A stretch of 64,000 nt of DNA, from positions 62,001 through 126,000 of the forward strand of contig JASBVF010000001.1 of NCBI GenBank assembly GCA_030147525.1, written 5' to 3'. Position numbers and translations under genes: made by a program. A model generated the notes under the pieces. The model ran no database searches, had not been told where the DNA came from, and saw only the letters and a program-made list of their open reading frames with translations. Source of the stretch: Bacteroidota bacterium. GTDB taxonomy: Bacteria; Bacteroidota; Bacteroidia; Chitinophagales; Saprospiraceae. Positions 25,675 to 35,232 of this stretch are shown one piece after another (positions within the stretch are counted from its first letter, which is position 1; each line of letters begins with the position of its first letter).

Positions 25675-27897
25675 ATGCCAGCTTCTGCCGCTCCGTCCAT
25701 TAACCAAGACGACCACCTGTTGATTCAACGGGCGTACCGGCAACTTCTGCGTACGCTCCAAAACAAAATGGACACGCTGGACAAGGAGCAAATCCGGCAC
25801 GCCTTCGAACTGGCGGCCAACGCCCATTCCAAACAGCGCCGCAAATCTGGAGAACCTTACATCCTCCACCCCATCGAAGTTGCTCGCATATGCATCGACG
25901 AAATCGGCCTTGGCCCTACCGCCGCCGTCTGCGCCCTCCTTCATGACGTCGTTGAAGACACCGACTATACCCTGGACGATATTCAAAAAGAATTTGGTGA
26001 AAAAATAGCCCTTATCGTTGACGGCCTGACCAAACTGGATGGGTCCACCACCTTTGAAAGCCCGCAGGCTGAAAATTTCAGGAAAGTTCTCAGCACGCTG
26101 GTCATGGATGTGAGGGTCGTGCTCATCAAAATGGCCGACCGCCTGCACAACATGCGTACTTTGGGCTCCATGCCTCGCCACAAACAATTGAAAATTGCGG
26201 CAGAAACCAGCTACATCTACGCCCCTCTTGCCCACCGGCTGGGCCTCTACAATATCCGGTCGGAGTTCCAGGACCTTTGCCTCAAAATCACTGAACCGGA
26301 AGCCTACGAGGAAATTGCCCACCAGCTCAACGTAACACAGAGCGAACGGGAACGCTACATCAATGAATTCCTGAAGCCCATCCAGCAGCAATTGGATGAA
26401 ATCGGCGTGCCCTATCGTTGCTTCGGCCGAGCCAAATCCGTCTCTTCCATTTATAATAAAATAAAAACCAAGCACACCCCATTCGAAGAAATCTACGACA
26501 TCTTCGCCGTCCGCATTGTTGTGGATGTAGAACGCAGGCGGGAAAAAACACTGTGCTGGATGGTTTACTCCATCGTCACGGATATTTACAAGCCCATCCC
26601 AGAACGACTCAAGGATTGGGTAACGGTGCCAAAATCTAATGCCTACGAATCACTCCACACCACCGTCATCGGCCCTGGCGGCCGTTTCGTGGAAGTGCAA
26701 ATCCGAAGCGAACGGATGGATGAAATTGCCGAACGTGGCTTCGCCGCTCACTGGAAGTACAAAGGCATCAACAACCAGCCCGACGTTTATGAAAAGTGGC
26801 TCGACCAAGTGCGGGAATTGCTGGAAAACCCCAACTCTGATGCGCTGGAGTTCATCAGCGATTTCAAAAACAACCTCTACTCCGAAGAAATTTATGTCGT
26901 GACGCCCCGCGGCGACATGATCAACCTGCCGAAAGGCGCCACCGCTCTCGACTTTGCCTTCCACATTCACACCGACATCGGCTACCACTGCAAATCGGTG
27001 AAGGTGAACAACCGCATCGTGCCCATGGGCTACAAACTCAACATGGGCGACCAGCTGGAAGTGATTACCGACCGGAATCAAAAACCCAACGAAAGCTGGC
27101 TCCGAATCGTGGTTACAGGAAAAGCACGCTCGAAAATCCGTTCCGCCATGAAGGAGGAACGTCGCAAAAAAGGCGAACTCGGCAGGGAAGCCCTCGAGCG
27201 CAAGTTCAACAACATGAAAGTGAACTTCGAGCAGGGGGTGGAAACTTTGGTTAAATATTTCAACCTCCAATCACACGTCGACCTCTACTTCGCCATTTCC
27301 ACCGGTGAAATCAACCTGATCGATACGCTCAAAAATTTTGACGTCAAGGAGCAAAAATTAATTGAAACCCAAACGCCGGCCGCCGCTCCAGCCGCCGCCC
27401 CTGAGAAAAAACCGGAGGTAACCCGTCAGCGCATTTCACCCAAAACAAAAATCCTGGTAAACGGAGAACCCGCCGAGCTTTACCACTACAAACTCGCCAA
27501 CTGCTGCAACCCCGTGCAGGGTGACGACATTTTCGCCTTCCTCACTTCAACCGAAGGGCTGAAAATCCACCGGGCCAACTGCCCAAACGCCACCAACCTG
27601 CTCGCCAAATACGGCTACCGGGTGATGAAGGCCGAATGGGTCGTGAGTACTGACAACACGTTCGTGGCCGACCTCATGATTACGGGTGTGGACGAAGGTG
27701 TCGGCGTAATCGAACGATTGACGAAGGAAATTTCAGGCCTCAGCGTAAACATTCGTTCCTTCCACATCGAAGGGGGCGACGAGGGATACTACGAAGGAAA
27801 AATCAGCCTCCTCGTGGCCAACAAGGATCAGCTTCACATCGTCATGCGGGCACTGAAAAAACTGGATTTTGTGGAAACCGTGAACCGAATCGACTGA
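25675..27897 (+). CDS. rsh: Bifunctional RelA/SpoT homologue (ppGpp synthetase/hydrolase)
   Basis: A 740-residue stringent-response enzyme that makes and degrades (p)ppGpp. Domain order: HD hydrolase (about 40-195) with the intact catalytic motif LLHDVVEDTDY, so hydrolysis should work; synthetase (about 235-350) with GRAKSVSSIYNKI and DIFAVRIVV; TGS (about 400-460, VVTPRGDMINLPKGATALDFA); a zinc-finger/CC region with NCCNPVQGDD and HRANCPNA; and a C-terminal ACT domain ending KLDFVETVNRID. Length is standard. Its TGA overlaps the ATG of the next gene (TGATG-type overlap), so the glycosyltransferase is translationally coupled. Confidence 0.97.
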   Translation: MPASAAPSINQDDHLLIQRAYRQLLRTLQNKMDTLDKEQIRHAFELAANAHSKQRRKSGEPYILHPIEVARICIDEIGLGPTAAVCALLHDVVEDTDYTLDDIQKEFGEKIALIVDGLTKLDGSTTFESPQAENFRKVLSTLVMDVRVVLIKMADRLHNMRTLGSMPRHKQLKIAAETSYIYAPLAHRLGLYNIRSEFQDLCLKITEPEAYEEIAHQLNVTQSERERYINEFLKPIQQQLDEIGVPYRCFGRAKSVSSIYNKIKTKHTPFEEIYDIFAVRIVVDVERRREKTLCWMVYSIVTDIYKPIPERLKDWVTVPKSNAYESLHTTVIGPGGRFVEVQIRSERMDEIAERGFAAHWKYKGINNQPDVYEKWLDQVRELLENPNSDALEFISDFKNNLYSEEIYVVTPRGDMINLPKGATALDFAFHIHTDIGYHCKSVKVNNRIVPMGYKLNMGDQLEVITDRNQKPNESWLRIVVTGKARSKIRSAMKEERRKKGELGREALERKFNNMKVNFEQGVETLVKYFNLQSHVDLYFAISTGEINLIDTLKNFDVKEQKLIETQTPAAAPAAAPEKKPEVTRQRISPKTKILVNGEPAELYHYKLANCCNPVQGDDIFAFLTSTEGLKIHRANCPNATNLLAKYGYRVMKAEWVVSTDNTFVADLMITGVDEGVGVIERLTKEISGLSVNIRSFHIEGGDEGYYEGKISLLVANKDQLHIVMRALKKLDFVETVNRID

Positions 27898-29063
27898 TGG
27901 CGCAAGGTTGGCAGATCGCACTGATCGCTGTGCCGCTCGGGCTGGCAGCATTTTACGTTTTTATCATTTTCAGATACCTGTACGGCTGGCGCTTGTTGCC
28001 TGAATGGAACATTCCGGCAGGGTTTCAGCCCAAAACAAAAGTCAGCGTTCTCATTCCCGCCCGCAACGAAGCCGGCAACATCCTCGCCTGCCTCGAATCC
28101 ATCTCACAGCAGTCCTACCCCACTCCACTCTTCGAGGTCATCGTGTTGGACGATCACTCCGAGGATGACACATTTTTTTTGGTGAAAAATTTCTCCCAAA
28201 CCCGGAACAACGTGCGCATCGTGCGCCTGAACGATTTTGTCAAATCCGGCGATACGCAGTCTTTCAAGAAAAAAGCCATCGAAACGGGCATCAGCCTCGC
28301 TGCCGGGGAGCTCATCGTCACCACCGACGCTGATTGCATCGTGCAGCGGGACTGGCTGGCACTGCTGGTTTCCTTTTTTGAAAAAAAACAAGCCAAATTC
28401 ATTGCTGCACCCGTCAATTTTTATGGTGAAAAAAACCTACTCGAACGTTTTCAGTCACTCGATTTCCTGGGTATGATGTGCGTTACCGGCGCTGGCATCC
28501 ACCTGCGAACGAACCAAATGTGCAACGGCGCCAACCTCTCCTACCCCAGGCAGGTATTTCACGAAGTAGGAGGTTTTGAAGGCATCGACCACCTTGCCAG
28601 CGGCGACGACATGTTGCTCATGCAGAAAATAGCCGCCCACCACCCTTCCGGAATTTATTTTTTAAAAAATCAAAACGCTACTGTTTTCACCCAGGCCAAA
28701 CCAGACTGGAAATCTTTCCTCTCGCAACGGCTTCGATGGGCCACCAAATCGGCGAGCTACCAGGATTGGCGGGTGACGGCCATCCTCGGCATGGTATTTT
28801 TATTCTGTTGGGCAATCGTTCTCAGCCCGTTGGCAGTAGTTTTTTTGGGGTGGAAAATGGCAGCTTTTGCAACCACGCTGTTTTTAGTAAAAACCATCGC
28901 CGATTACTTTTTTTTGGGTGAAATGGCCCGCTACTTCCGTCGCCAGGATTTGATGAAAAGTTTCCTCGCTTCGCAGCTGCTGCACCTGGCATACATTGTC
29001 TGCGTAGGCACCCTGGCAAACCTGATCAAACGCTACGAATGGAAAGGCCGCAGGGTGAAGTAA
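27897..29063 (+). CDS. Family 2 glycosyltransferase, membrane-bound
   Basis: A 388-residue inner-membrane glycosyltransferase. One helix at about 8-28 precedes a GT-A domain: VSVLIPARNEAGNI, VIVLDDHSEDDT, the metal/nucleotide motif TTDADC near residue 143, the acceptor-site GDDMLL near 240, and SQRLRWATKSA, which gives the processive QxxRW signature near 277. Two to three C-terminal helices follow (about 295-375). This layout fits enzymes making or extending surface polysaccharides or glycolipids; the sugar is unknown. It overlaps the rsh stop by one base, an unusual coupling to the stringent-response gene. Confidence 0.9.
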   Translation: MAQGWQIALIAVPLGLAAFYVFIIFRYLYGWRLLPEWNIPAGFQPKTKVSVLIPARNEAGNILACLESISQQSYPTPLFEVIVLDDHSEDDTFFLVKNFSQTRNNVRIVRLNDFVKSGDTQSFKKKAIETGISLAAGELIVTTDADCIVQRDWLALLVSFFEKKQAKFIAAPVNFYGEKNLLERFQSLDFLGMMCVTGAGIHLRTNQMCNGANLSYPRQVFHEVGGFEGIDHLASGDDMLLMQKIAAHHPSGIYFLKNQNATVFTQAKPDWKSFLSQRLRWATKSASYQDWRVTAILGMVFLFCWAIVLSPLAVVFLGWKMAAFATTLFLVKTIADYFFLGEMARYFRRQDLMKSFLASQLLHLAYIVCVGTLANLIKRYEWKGRRVK

Positions 29064-29064
29064 C

Positions 29065-29096
29065 ATTGACGGAACGAGAGTTTTTCTGTAAGTTTG
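29065..29096 (+). promoter_or_regulatory. Putative promoter of the TPR protein gene
   Basis: ATTG at 29065-29068, a 20-base spacer, and TAAGTTTG at 29089-29096, a full -7 match. The predicted start near 29103 leaves a leader of only about 13 bases. Confidence 0.6.
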
Positions 29097-29115
29097 AAAA
29101 AATTAACTGCATAAA

Positions 29116-29997
29116 ATGGAGCATCACCACGAAGAACATTCAAACGTTGAGCACCTCTACCGAATGGTCGTCGAGTACGACCGGAAGGGCGATGTGTACA
29201 ACGCAGTGAAGCTCTGCAAGCGGCTGGCAAAACTGGCTCCCGACTGGTCAGCGCCCTTCGCCTTCCTGGGCCGGATGTATCGGTCGAGGCAGGAATGGAA
29301 ACCGACTTTTCATTACTGCCTGCGGGCGGTAGAGCACAATCCTTTCGATGAAAATTTGTGGGAAACGCTCGGCCTCGCTGCCACTGCCATCGGCGAATGG
29401 GAAACCGCCCGCTACGCCTGGAACCAACTGGGTTTTCATTTTAAAAAAACTGATGAAGAATTACACCTCGACCTCGGCATAGTGCCGGTTCGGCTGAATC
29501 CTTTCACCCAGCCGGAAATCGTTGCCGTTCGCAGGATCGACCCTGTTCGTGCAATCATTGAAAGTATTCCGCAGCCATCTTCGGGCAGGCGTTACAAAGA
29601 TTTGGTTTTGATTGAAAGCAAGCCAAATGCACGGCTGGTTCAGCAAAACAAAAAGCTGCCGATCCACGATGAGCTGCAACTGCTGAAACAGTCGCCCTGG
29701 CAGACCTTCGCTACCCTTCTTCACACCGATTCGCAACGAGACGTTGACACGCTCGCCAACCTGTGCCTGGAGACTAACCTCGGCTTCGACAACTGGTCGA
29801 ACGCCAGCCGTTTTTTTCAACCTAACCTCCACGAGAAAGTCTCCGAATATTTTGATCACTCCATTTTCGGCAAGTTGGAGCGGGATAATTTTCTGGTGGC
29901 CATCGCTTCACGTAATTCCAAAGCTGTGACGGATGTTTTAAAAAAATGGGAAGTCATTACGCTGAAAAAATGGGACGAACCGGAGTGCTTGTTTTAA
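29116..29997 (+). CDS. Hypothetical TPR-containing protein
   Basis: A 293-residue cytoplasmic protein. Residues about 12-115 form three TPR-like helical hairpins (LYRMVVEYDRKGDVYNAVKL; WSAPFAFLGRMYRSRQEW; ENLWETLGLAATAIGEWETA). The C-terminal half has no family I recognise; it includes KLPIHDELQLLKQ and a helical end, FLVAIASRNSKAVTDVLKKW. The N-terminus is His/Glu-rich (MEHHHEEHSN), which might bind metal but is also common by chance. Probably an adaptor protein; the partner is unknown. Confidence 0.75.
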   Translation: MEHHHEEHSNVEHLYRMVVEYDRKGDVYNAVKLCKRLAKLAPDWSAPFAFLGRMYRSRQEWKPTFHYCLRAVEHNPFDENLWETLGLAATAIGEWETARYAWNQLGFHFKKTDEELHLDLGIVPVRLNPFTQPEIVAVRRIDPVRAIIESIPQPSSGRRYKDLVLIESKPNARLVQQNKKLPIHDELQLLKQSPWQTFATLLHTDSQRDVDTLANLCLETNLGFDNWSNASRFFQPNLHEKVSEYFDHSIFGKLERDNFLVAIASRNSKAVTDVLKKWEVITLKKWDEPECLF

Positions 29998-30073
29998 TGA
30001 AATTCAGATTTGTCAATTTTTCAGGATTTGATAAATCTTGCCGGTCAAAAGCCTATCACTCACACGCAAACAC

Positions 30074-30559
30074 GTGAAAAAAAATACTTCGAAAAAATAC
30101 CTGTCCAAAACGGACGCACTCGCCAAACTCCAAAGCTACTGCGCCTACCAGGAGCGCTGCCACCGGGAAGTTCGCAGCAAACTGCTCAACCTCGGTATCT
30201 ACGGCGATGACCTCGAAGAAATCATCGCCAGCCTCATCGAAGAAAATTTTCTGAACGAAGAACGCTACGCCCGCTCTTTTGCCCGTGGTAAATTCCGCAT
30301 GAAACAGTGGGGCCGCAACCGAATCGTCCGGGAGCTAAAAATGCGGGACATTTCAGACTACTGCATCCGCAAGGCGATGACGGAAATTGACGAGGAGGAA
30401 TATTTGAAAACACTGGAAGCTGTGCTGGAAAGGCAGGCTGAAAAAGTCAAGGCGGACAACGATTTTGCGAAGCAAAACAAACTGGCGCAGTACGCCATTC
30501 AACAGCGGGGGTTTGAAGCAGAGCTGGTGTGGGATGCTGTAAAAAAAATGGCTGAGTGA
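30074..30559 (+). CDS. recX: RecX family regulator
   Basis: A protein of about 161 residues made of three-helix RecX repeats, which bind and modulate RecA filaments. Recognisable segments are CAYQERCHREVRSKL, EEIIASLIEENFLNEERYARSFARGKFR (the best-conserved RecX block) and the C-terminal QRGFEAELVWDAVKKM. No ATG lies before the conserved region: a GTG at 30074 (giving MKKNTSKKY) is preferred, with TTG at 30038 as alternative. recA is not in the window. It follows the TPR gene in the same direction and converges with dsbD. Confidence 0.88.
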   Translation: MKKNTSKKYLSKTDALAKLQSYCAYQERCHREVRSKLLNLGIYGDDLEEIIASLIEENFLNEERYARSFARGKFRMKQWGRNRIVRELKMRDISDYCIRKAMTEIDEEEYLKTLEAVLERQAEKVKADNDFAKQNKLAQYAIQQRGFEAELVWDAVKKMAE

Positions 30560-30596
30560 AAACACCCAGCCATTCCGAATTATTCCGATGGATTTT

Positions 30597-33152
30597 TTAT
30601 TGATTGGAGCCCAGCACTTCTTTACCGCTCAATTCATTGAACCGGTCAAGACCACACTGCAGGAAGTTGGAATACTCCTCCGAGTCCGGCGTGTAACCAA
30701 CGGGGCTGTTCAACATTTTCCCGTCGGGCGATAGCAGGACGTAGTAAGGCTGGGAGTTATTTTCAAAAGTTTCTGTCTGGAGGTACTGCCACTTGTGGCC
30801 GGTTGTGCGCAGTTTGAACGTGCCGCCTGTTTTCACAGGTAAAACTTTTTGCTCGGCCTCGGGCAGTTCGATTTTTTCATCCACGTAGAGTGAGATGAGC
30901 ACAAATTCATCTTTCAAAAACTTATACACCTCCGGTTCCGGCCAGACGTGCTCTTCCATCTTGCGGCAATTCACGCAGGCATGGCCGGTAAAATCAATCA
31001 TGATCGGTTTGTTCATCTTTCGGGCGTAGGCCAGCCCTTGTTCGTAATCTTTAAAACAGTCCAGGTTTTGCGGACACTCCTTCGGGTAAAACCAGCTGTA
31101 ACCGGCAGGCGGCGCCAAGCCACTGAGCAGTTTCAACGGGCGAAGCGAGCCGGCGCTTTCGTCGTAAATGAAACCCGTTGCCAGGTAAGCAGCGAAGGCG
31201 AATGACAGGACTCCGGTGACGATGCGTGCAGGTGCCAGTTTTTTAATGGGCGAATCGTGCGGGAATTTGATTTTTCCAAAAAGATAAAAACCCATTGCCA
31301 CGAAAACGAGGATCCACAACAGCAGGAACGGCTCGATTTTCAGCAGGCCCCAATGCTTTACGAGGTCGGCATTTGACAAAAACTTAAGCGCCAGCGCCAA
31401 CTCCAGGAAGCCGAGTACGACCTTCACAGTCGTCATCCATCCACCGGATTTTGGTAACGAATTCAACCAACTCGGGAAGGCAGCGAACAGGCCAAACGGC
31501 AGTGCCAGCGCCAATCCGAAGCCTCCCATGCCCGCCGAAAGTTGCCAGGCTCCGCCTTCGGAAGACAGCGCTCCGGCCAGCAAGGAGCCGAGAATCGGAC
31601 CGGTGCAGGAGAACGAAACCAAGGCCAGGGTGAGGGCCATGAAAAAGATACCAATGGCGCCGCCCACACCTTCCGCAGCGGCCGCTTTGTTGGCCCAGCT
31701 TGCGGGTAGCGTCAGTTCGTAGTAGCCAAAAAACGAAAAGGCAAACACCAAGAAAATGACGAAAAAGGCGATGTTCAGCCAGACGTTGGTTGAGATTTCA
31801 TTTAAAATACCAGGGCTGACAGAGTCAAGCAGGTGAAACGGAATGCTCAGCAACAGATACACCAGCAGAATGTAAAATCCGTACATGAAGGCATTGACCA
31901 GCCCTTTTTTCTTGTTTTCGCTGCCTTTGGTGAAAAAACTTACCGTCAGCGGGATCATCGGGAACACGCAGGGCGTGAGCAAGGCCAGCAATCCTCCGAG
32001 AAAACCGAGGATAAAAATCGCCCAGATGCCTTTGCCTTCTTTTTCTTCCACTACGCTGCCGCACGAGGCTGCCGTGGTTTTATCAATTTCCGGAAGTCCG
32101 GCCTCTGTTAATTCAACCTGACCAGCCGCATCCACGGGCATGGTAGCCGTCAGTGTGGCAGGAATTACACGAAACGGAACTTCCTTGGCCGGCAGGCAAC
32201 GTGCGTCGTCGCAAGTCATAAAATACACCTGCCCGGTGACGGGCTGCGAGGGGTCCGTGACTTTTATTTTTTGGTTAAAAACAACTTCCTCCTTGAACTT
32301 GATGACGTTCATGCCGAACATTTCATCGAAGCCTTCGACTTTGTGGGCGCTTTTTTCCACTGCCTTGCCGAGTACTTCGACATTCGGGTTTTCTGGAAAT
32401 TCAACCGCTGTCGGTTCCGGTCCGTCCTCTTCGATGTGCTGCGAGTAGATATACCAGCCTTTTTCCATGGTGGCTTTTAAGGCGAGGTTGTACTCCTGCT
32501 CGTTGATTTTTTCGACGGTCAACGACCATTTCACCGGGTCGAAAATGCCGTCGTTCGAAGTGGATTGAACGGGAGGTACGATGGTTTCGGTGGTAGGTTC
32601 GAGCGGTGTTTCCGGAGTAGCTGCGGTTTTTTCCTGTGCTTTGGCAGGGTCAGCTTTCTCGGTTGAGGCAGCTTTTTCAGTTTTGCCGGCGTCATTTTTT
32701 AGCGTAAAAGAAAAATCCACTTCCTTCGGTGGCAGGCAGCGTTCGCTATCGCAAGTCATGAATTCGAGGTAGCCGGTGATGGGCTTGGAGAAATCTGCGA
32801 CTTTTACTTTTTGGGTGAAAACGACCTTGTCGGAAAACTTGATGACTTTCATGTTGTCAAACAAGGGGTCGTTCAGTTCCTTCCGGTGGTCGGATGTTTC
32901 AACATTTTTACCCACCAGTGAAAAATGGGTGCCTTTCTCGTAATTAAAACTCGTCTTGATCGGCCCATCATCGCTTTCCAGATACTGCGAATACACATAC
33001 CAGCCACTCTCGATGTTAGCCGTGAATTTCAGATTGTATTCAGAGTCGTTGACTTTTTCAGAGGAAAAACTCCACTTGACGGGATCGAAGATCTGCCCGT
33101 AGGCGAGGGCTGTGAAGAAAAGCAAAGCCGAAAATATCGCTGTCTTTTTCAT
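30597..33152 (-). CDS. dsbD: Thiol:disulfide interchange protein DsbD with duplicated N-terminal domain
   Basis: An 851-residue membrane reductant carrier that passes electrons from cytoplasmic thioredoxin to periplasmic partners. The signal peptide start [13 protein letters not shown] is at 33152. There are two nDsbD-like domains (about 20-150 and 205-340), each with a FDPVKWS start and a CxxxxC redox pair (CDSERC; CDDARC). The multi-helix core (about 370-690) has its paired cysteines in LLTPCVFPM and VSFSCTGPI. The C-terminal thioredoxin-like domain carries ACVNCRKM near residue 727. E. coli DsbD has one N-terminal domain; the doubling is unusual. A separate nDsbD-like protein is encoded just upstream. 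Confidence 0.95.
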   Translation of the reverse strand: MKKTAIFSALLFFTALAYGQIFDPVKWSFSSEKVNDSEYNLKFTANIESGWYVYSQYLESDDGPIKTSFNYEKGTHFSLVGKNVETSDHRKELNDPLFDNMKVIKFSDKVVFTQKVKVADFSKPITGYLEFMTCDSERCLPPKEVDFSFTLKNDAGKTEKAASTEKADPAKAQEKTAATPETPLEPTTETIVPPVQSTSNDGIFDPVKWSLTVEKINEQEYNLALKATMEKGWYIYSQHIEEDGPEPTAVEFPENPNVEVLGKAVEKSAHKVEGFDEMFGMNVIKFKEEVVFNQKIKVTDPSQPVTGQVYFMTCDDARCLPAKEVPFRVIPATLTATMPVDAAGQVELTEAGLPEIDKTTAASCGSVVEEKEGKGIWAIFILGFLGGLLALLTPCVFPMIPLTVSFFTKGSENKKKGLVNAFMYGFYILLVYLLLSIPFHLLDSVSPGILNEISTNVWLNIAFFVIFLVFAFSFFGYYELTLPASWANKAAAAEGVGGAIGIFFMALTLALVSFSCTGPILGSLLAGALSSEGGAWQLSAGMGGFGLALALPFGLFAAFPSWLNSLPKSGGWMTTVKVVLGFLELALALKFLSNADLVKHWGLLKIEPFLLLWILVFVAMGFYLFGKIKFPHDSPIKKLAPARIVTGVLSFAFAAYLATGFIYDESAGSLRPLKLLSGLAPPAGYSWFYPKECPQNLDCFKDYEQGLAYARKMNKPIMIDFTGHACVNCRKMEEHVWPEPEVYKFLKDEFVLISLYVDEKIELPEAEQKVLPVKTGGTFKLRTTGHKWQYLQTETFENNSQPYYVLLSPDGKMLNSPVGYTPDSEEYSNFLQCGLDRFNELSGKEVLGSNQ

Positions 33153-33227
33153 GACGAAGATTTGTTGAAATTTTAGTTGGAAAACCAACTTTTAGGTGTT
33201 CGTAAAACCGGGTTTCAAAAAAGTACG

Positions 33228-33257
33228 CAAAGCTACGGTCTTGAGGCAAAAGGCAAA
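33228..33257 (-). promoter_or_regulatory. Putative dsbD promoter
   Basis: Minus strand TTTG (33254-33257), an 18-base spacer, TAGCTTTG (33228-33235). Both boxes match consensus. The predicted leader is about 70 bases and includes the small hairpin AGTTGG-AAAA-CCAACT (33175-33190). Confidence 0.7.
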
Positions 33258-33288
33258 AAATAAGCGGGGAAATGGTCAGCGTCTGACC

Positions 33289-33735
33289 TTATTCCAGGCC
33301 AAACCGGAAATTTACCTCTGCCGGTGGCAGGCATTTCTCATTGTCGCAAGTCATAAATTCGAGGTAACCGGTCAGTGCAGTCGGTGATTTTACCCTGATT
33401 CGCTGCGTGAAAGTCGGTTCGCCGCTGAATTTTACGATGTTCATGGCAAACAAGTCGTCGTAGCCTTCATACTTGCGGCCTTCCTCTGTAGCTTTCCCGA
33501 TGAGTTCCACGTTTGCGTTTTCTTCAAAATTGAAAGAGGTGCGAATGGGTCCGTCGTCAGATTCCAGATATTGAGAGTACACGTACCAACCGTCCTGAAT
33601 ATGGGCGGTGAAGATGAGATCGTACTCGCCGTCTGTCACTTTTTTGGCTTCATACGACCACTTGACAGGATTCATCTGACCGAAAACAGCGCCGGCAGCA
33701 AGCAAGGCCACGGCAAAAAAGAGTAATTTTTTCAT
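33289..33735 (-). CDS. Free-standing DsbD N-terminal-domain-like protein
   Basis: A 148-residue exported protein: signal peptide MKKLLFFAVALLAAGAVFG, then a single nDsbD-like domain that is clearly a third copy of the repeats in the neighbouring DsbD (same NPVKWSYEAKKV start, [17 protein letters not shown] block and LEFMTCDNEKCLPP end with a CxxxxC pair). It probably receives electrons from DsbD in the periplasm or acts as a separate reductase of target proteins (inference). The start at 33735 is chosen on the signal peptide; a longer frame to 33804 adds 23 non-conserved residues. It has its own -7 box. Confidence 0.88.
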   Translation of the reverse strand: MKKLLFFAVALLAAGAVFGQMNPVKWSYEAKKVTDGEYDLIFTAHIQDGWYVYSQYLESDDGPIRTSFNFEENANVELIGKATEEGRKYEGYDDLFAMNIVKFSGEPTFTQRIRVKSPTALTGYLEFMTCDNEKCLPPAEVNFRFGLE

Positions 33736-33765
33736 GTGCATAATTTTGAATTTCAGGGAAGTCTG

Positions 33766-33773
33766 CAAAAATA
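33766..33773 (-). promoter_or_regulatory. Putative -7 box of the nDsbD-like gene
   Basis: Minus-strand TATTTTTG matches TAnnTTTG, about 31 bases before the ATG at 33735. It lies inside the longer alternative frame, which supports the short start. Confidence 0.5.
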
Positions 33774-33878
33774 ATGCGCCAAACCTTCTCAGGTTGTGGC
33801 GCACCGGAACGATAATATTTTTTTAACGACAGTTTTAACAAAATGTATACCGCCGAATGTGACTCAAGTCATTGTTGA

Positions 33879-34322
33879 TTAAAACCAACCTGCTCCAAGA
33901 GCCTCCCTGAATGGCCAGGGAATGCCTGCCAAGAGTACGATCAATGCACTGAGAAAGTAAATGAAGGCTGACCTGAATTTCTGCGAATCTTCGATCGCTT
34001 TTTTTGAGCGGGTGTACCCGATCGTGATGAGTACGATGGCCAGCAACATCATTACGCTATGTTCTACTGTAAAAAAACGAGTGACGGCCTCACTCATAGT
34101 TTCGGCTGTAAATTGAACCTTCGGACTGATGAAATACATCACGAGTCCGAGTATGAGCTGGACGTGAGCGGAAATCATGGTAAAAAGATTCAGCTTCCGG
34201 TCGCCATCAGTGAAAGGGGCATTGGAGCGCCATTTCAACAAAGCTTTAAACATCGCAACCACAAGTAACAACAGAACGACCCAGCGAAGGCCGGAATGTG
34301 CATGCAATAATCCATTGTACAT
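33879..34322 (-). CDS. Small four-helix membrane protein, cytochrome b-like
   Basis: A 147-residue protein with four transmembrane helices (about 12-32, 48-68, 85-105 and 120-140). Conserved-looking histidines in or near helices (LLHAHSGLRW, SAHVQLILG, VEHSVMML) resemble the haem-ligand pattern of small Bacteroidota proteins often labelled cytochrome B. Haem binding is inference from the spacing. It is a single gene between the nDsbD-like gene and the LOG-family gene, all on the minus strand. Confidence 0.75.
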   Translation of the reverse strand: MYNGLLHAHSGLRWVVLLLLVVAMFKALLKWRSNAPFTDGDRKLNLFTMISAHVQLILGLVMYFISPKVQFTAETMSEAVTRFFTVEHSVMMLLAIVLITIGYTRSKKAIEDSQKFRSAFIYFLSALIVLLAGIPWPFREALGAGWF

Positions 34323-34387
34323 AAGTCTTTAATTTTAGGTGAGTTGTTTACAAATGTTATGTTTTCAGGTTGGCTGAAATTTGAAGG

Positions 34388-35134
34388 TCAAACCCTTTCA
34401 AAAAACCACCAAGCCGGCTTTTCTCTTTTTTTTACGGTGTAATTTTTCTCGATGTATTTCTGAATGTGATCCGTTGCCTCTTCGATGCTGTCGGTTAGTT
34501 TCACCAACTTCAGGTCTTCCGGAGAGATGGTTTTTTCCTGAACCATCAGCAACAGGTAGTCCATCAATGGAGAGTAGTACTCCGTGCCGATCAAAACGAC
34601 CGGGAAATTATGTATTATTTTGGTTTGCACGAGGGTAAGTGTTTCAAACATCTCATCCATCGTACCCCAGCCGCCGGGCATAATCACGAAAGCGTAGGAA
34701 TATTTCAGCAAAAGCACCTTGCGCACGAAAAAGTAGCGGAGTGTAACGGATTTGTGCAAGTATGGGTTTTCATGTTGCTCGAAAGGCAGCACAATATTGA
34801 CGCCAACGGATTTTCCGCCCGCTTCGAAGGCTCCACGGTTAGCAGCTTCCATGATTCCCGGGCCGCCGCCGGTCATTGTGGTGAAACCCATCTGGGCAAT
34901 TGCCTTTCCTACCTCTCTGGCTTTTTCGTAATGCGGGTGCCCTTCCTTGAACCGTGCAGAACCGAACACCGTGATGCAGGGTCCAATGAAGTGGAGCGCC
35001 CGAAACCCTTTGATAAACTGAAAAAACACTCTGAATGCAAAAGCCAGCTCCGTGTGGCGGTTTTTGGGGCCCTCGAGGTAATGAACTTCACCCGGGGCTA
35101 ATTTTGGTAATGAATTCCTGGAAGAAGCAGACAT
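34388..35134 (-). CDS. LOG family protein (TIGR00730-type Rossmann fold)
   Basis: A 248-residue protein with the lysine-decarboxylase-like Rossmann fold. Signature motifs are TMTGGGPGIMEAANRGA near residue 90 and PGGWGTMDEMFETLT near 165 (PGGxGTxxE). Experimentally studied members are cytokinin riboside monophosphate phosphoribohydrolases or nucleotide-monophosphate hydrolases, so the old label of lysine decarboxylase is probably wrong. The ATG at 35134 is chosen; the frame can be extended to a TTG at 35143. Cytoplasmic. Confidence 0.9.
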   Translation of the reverse strand: MSASSRNSLPKLAPGEVHYLEGPKNRHTELAFAFRVFFQFIKGFRALHFIGPCITVFGSARFKEGHPHYEKAREVGKAIAQMGFTTMTGGGPGIMEAANRGAFEAGGKSVGVNIVLPFEQHENPYLHKSVTLRYFFVRKVLLLKYSYAFVIMPGGWGTMDEMFETLTLVQTKIIHNFPVVLIGTEYYSPLMDYLLLMVQEKTISPEDLKLVKLTDSIEEATDHIQKYIEKNYTVKKREKPAWWFFERV

Positions 35135-35232
35135 AAAACTCAATTGTTTTTAGGTGGATCTTTTGAAAACTTTGAAGACTTGTTAGGAACACCTCATAAC
35201 CATGTTGGTTTTTTTATCATACACCTGCACCG

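Noticed and set aside
25657-26475. Minus-strand open frame of 272 residues opposite rsh
   Set aside because: Covers the HD domain of rsh in antisense; no family resemblance.
30064-30083. AAACACGTGAAA as a parS half site
   Set aside because: One arm matches but the other does not, so no palindrome.
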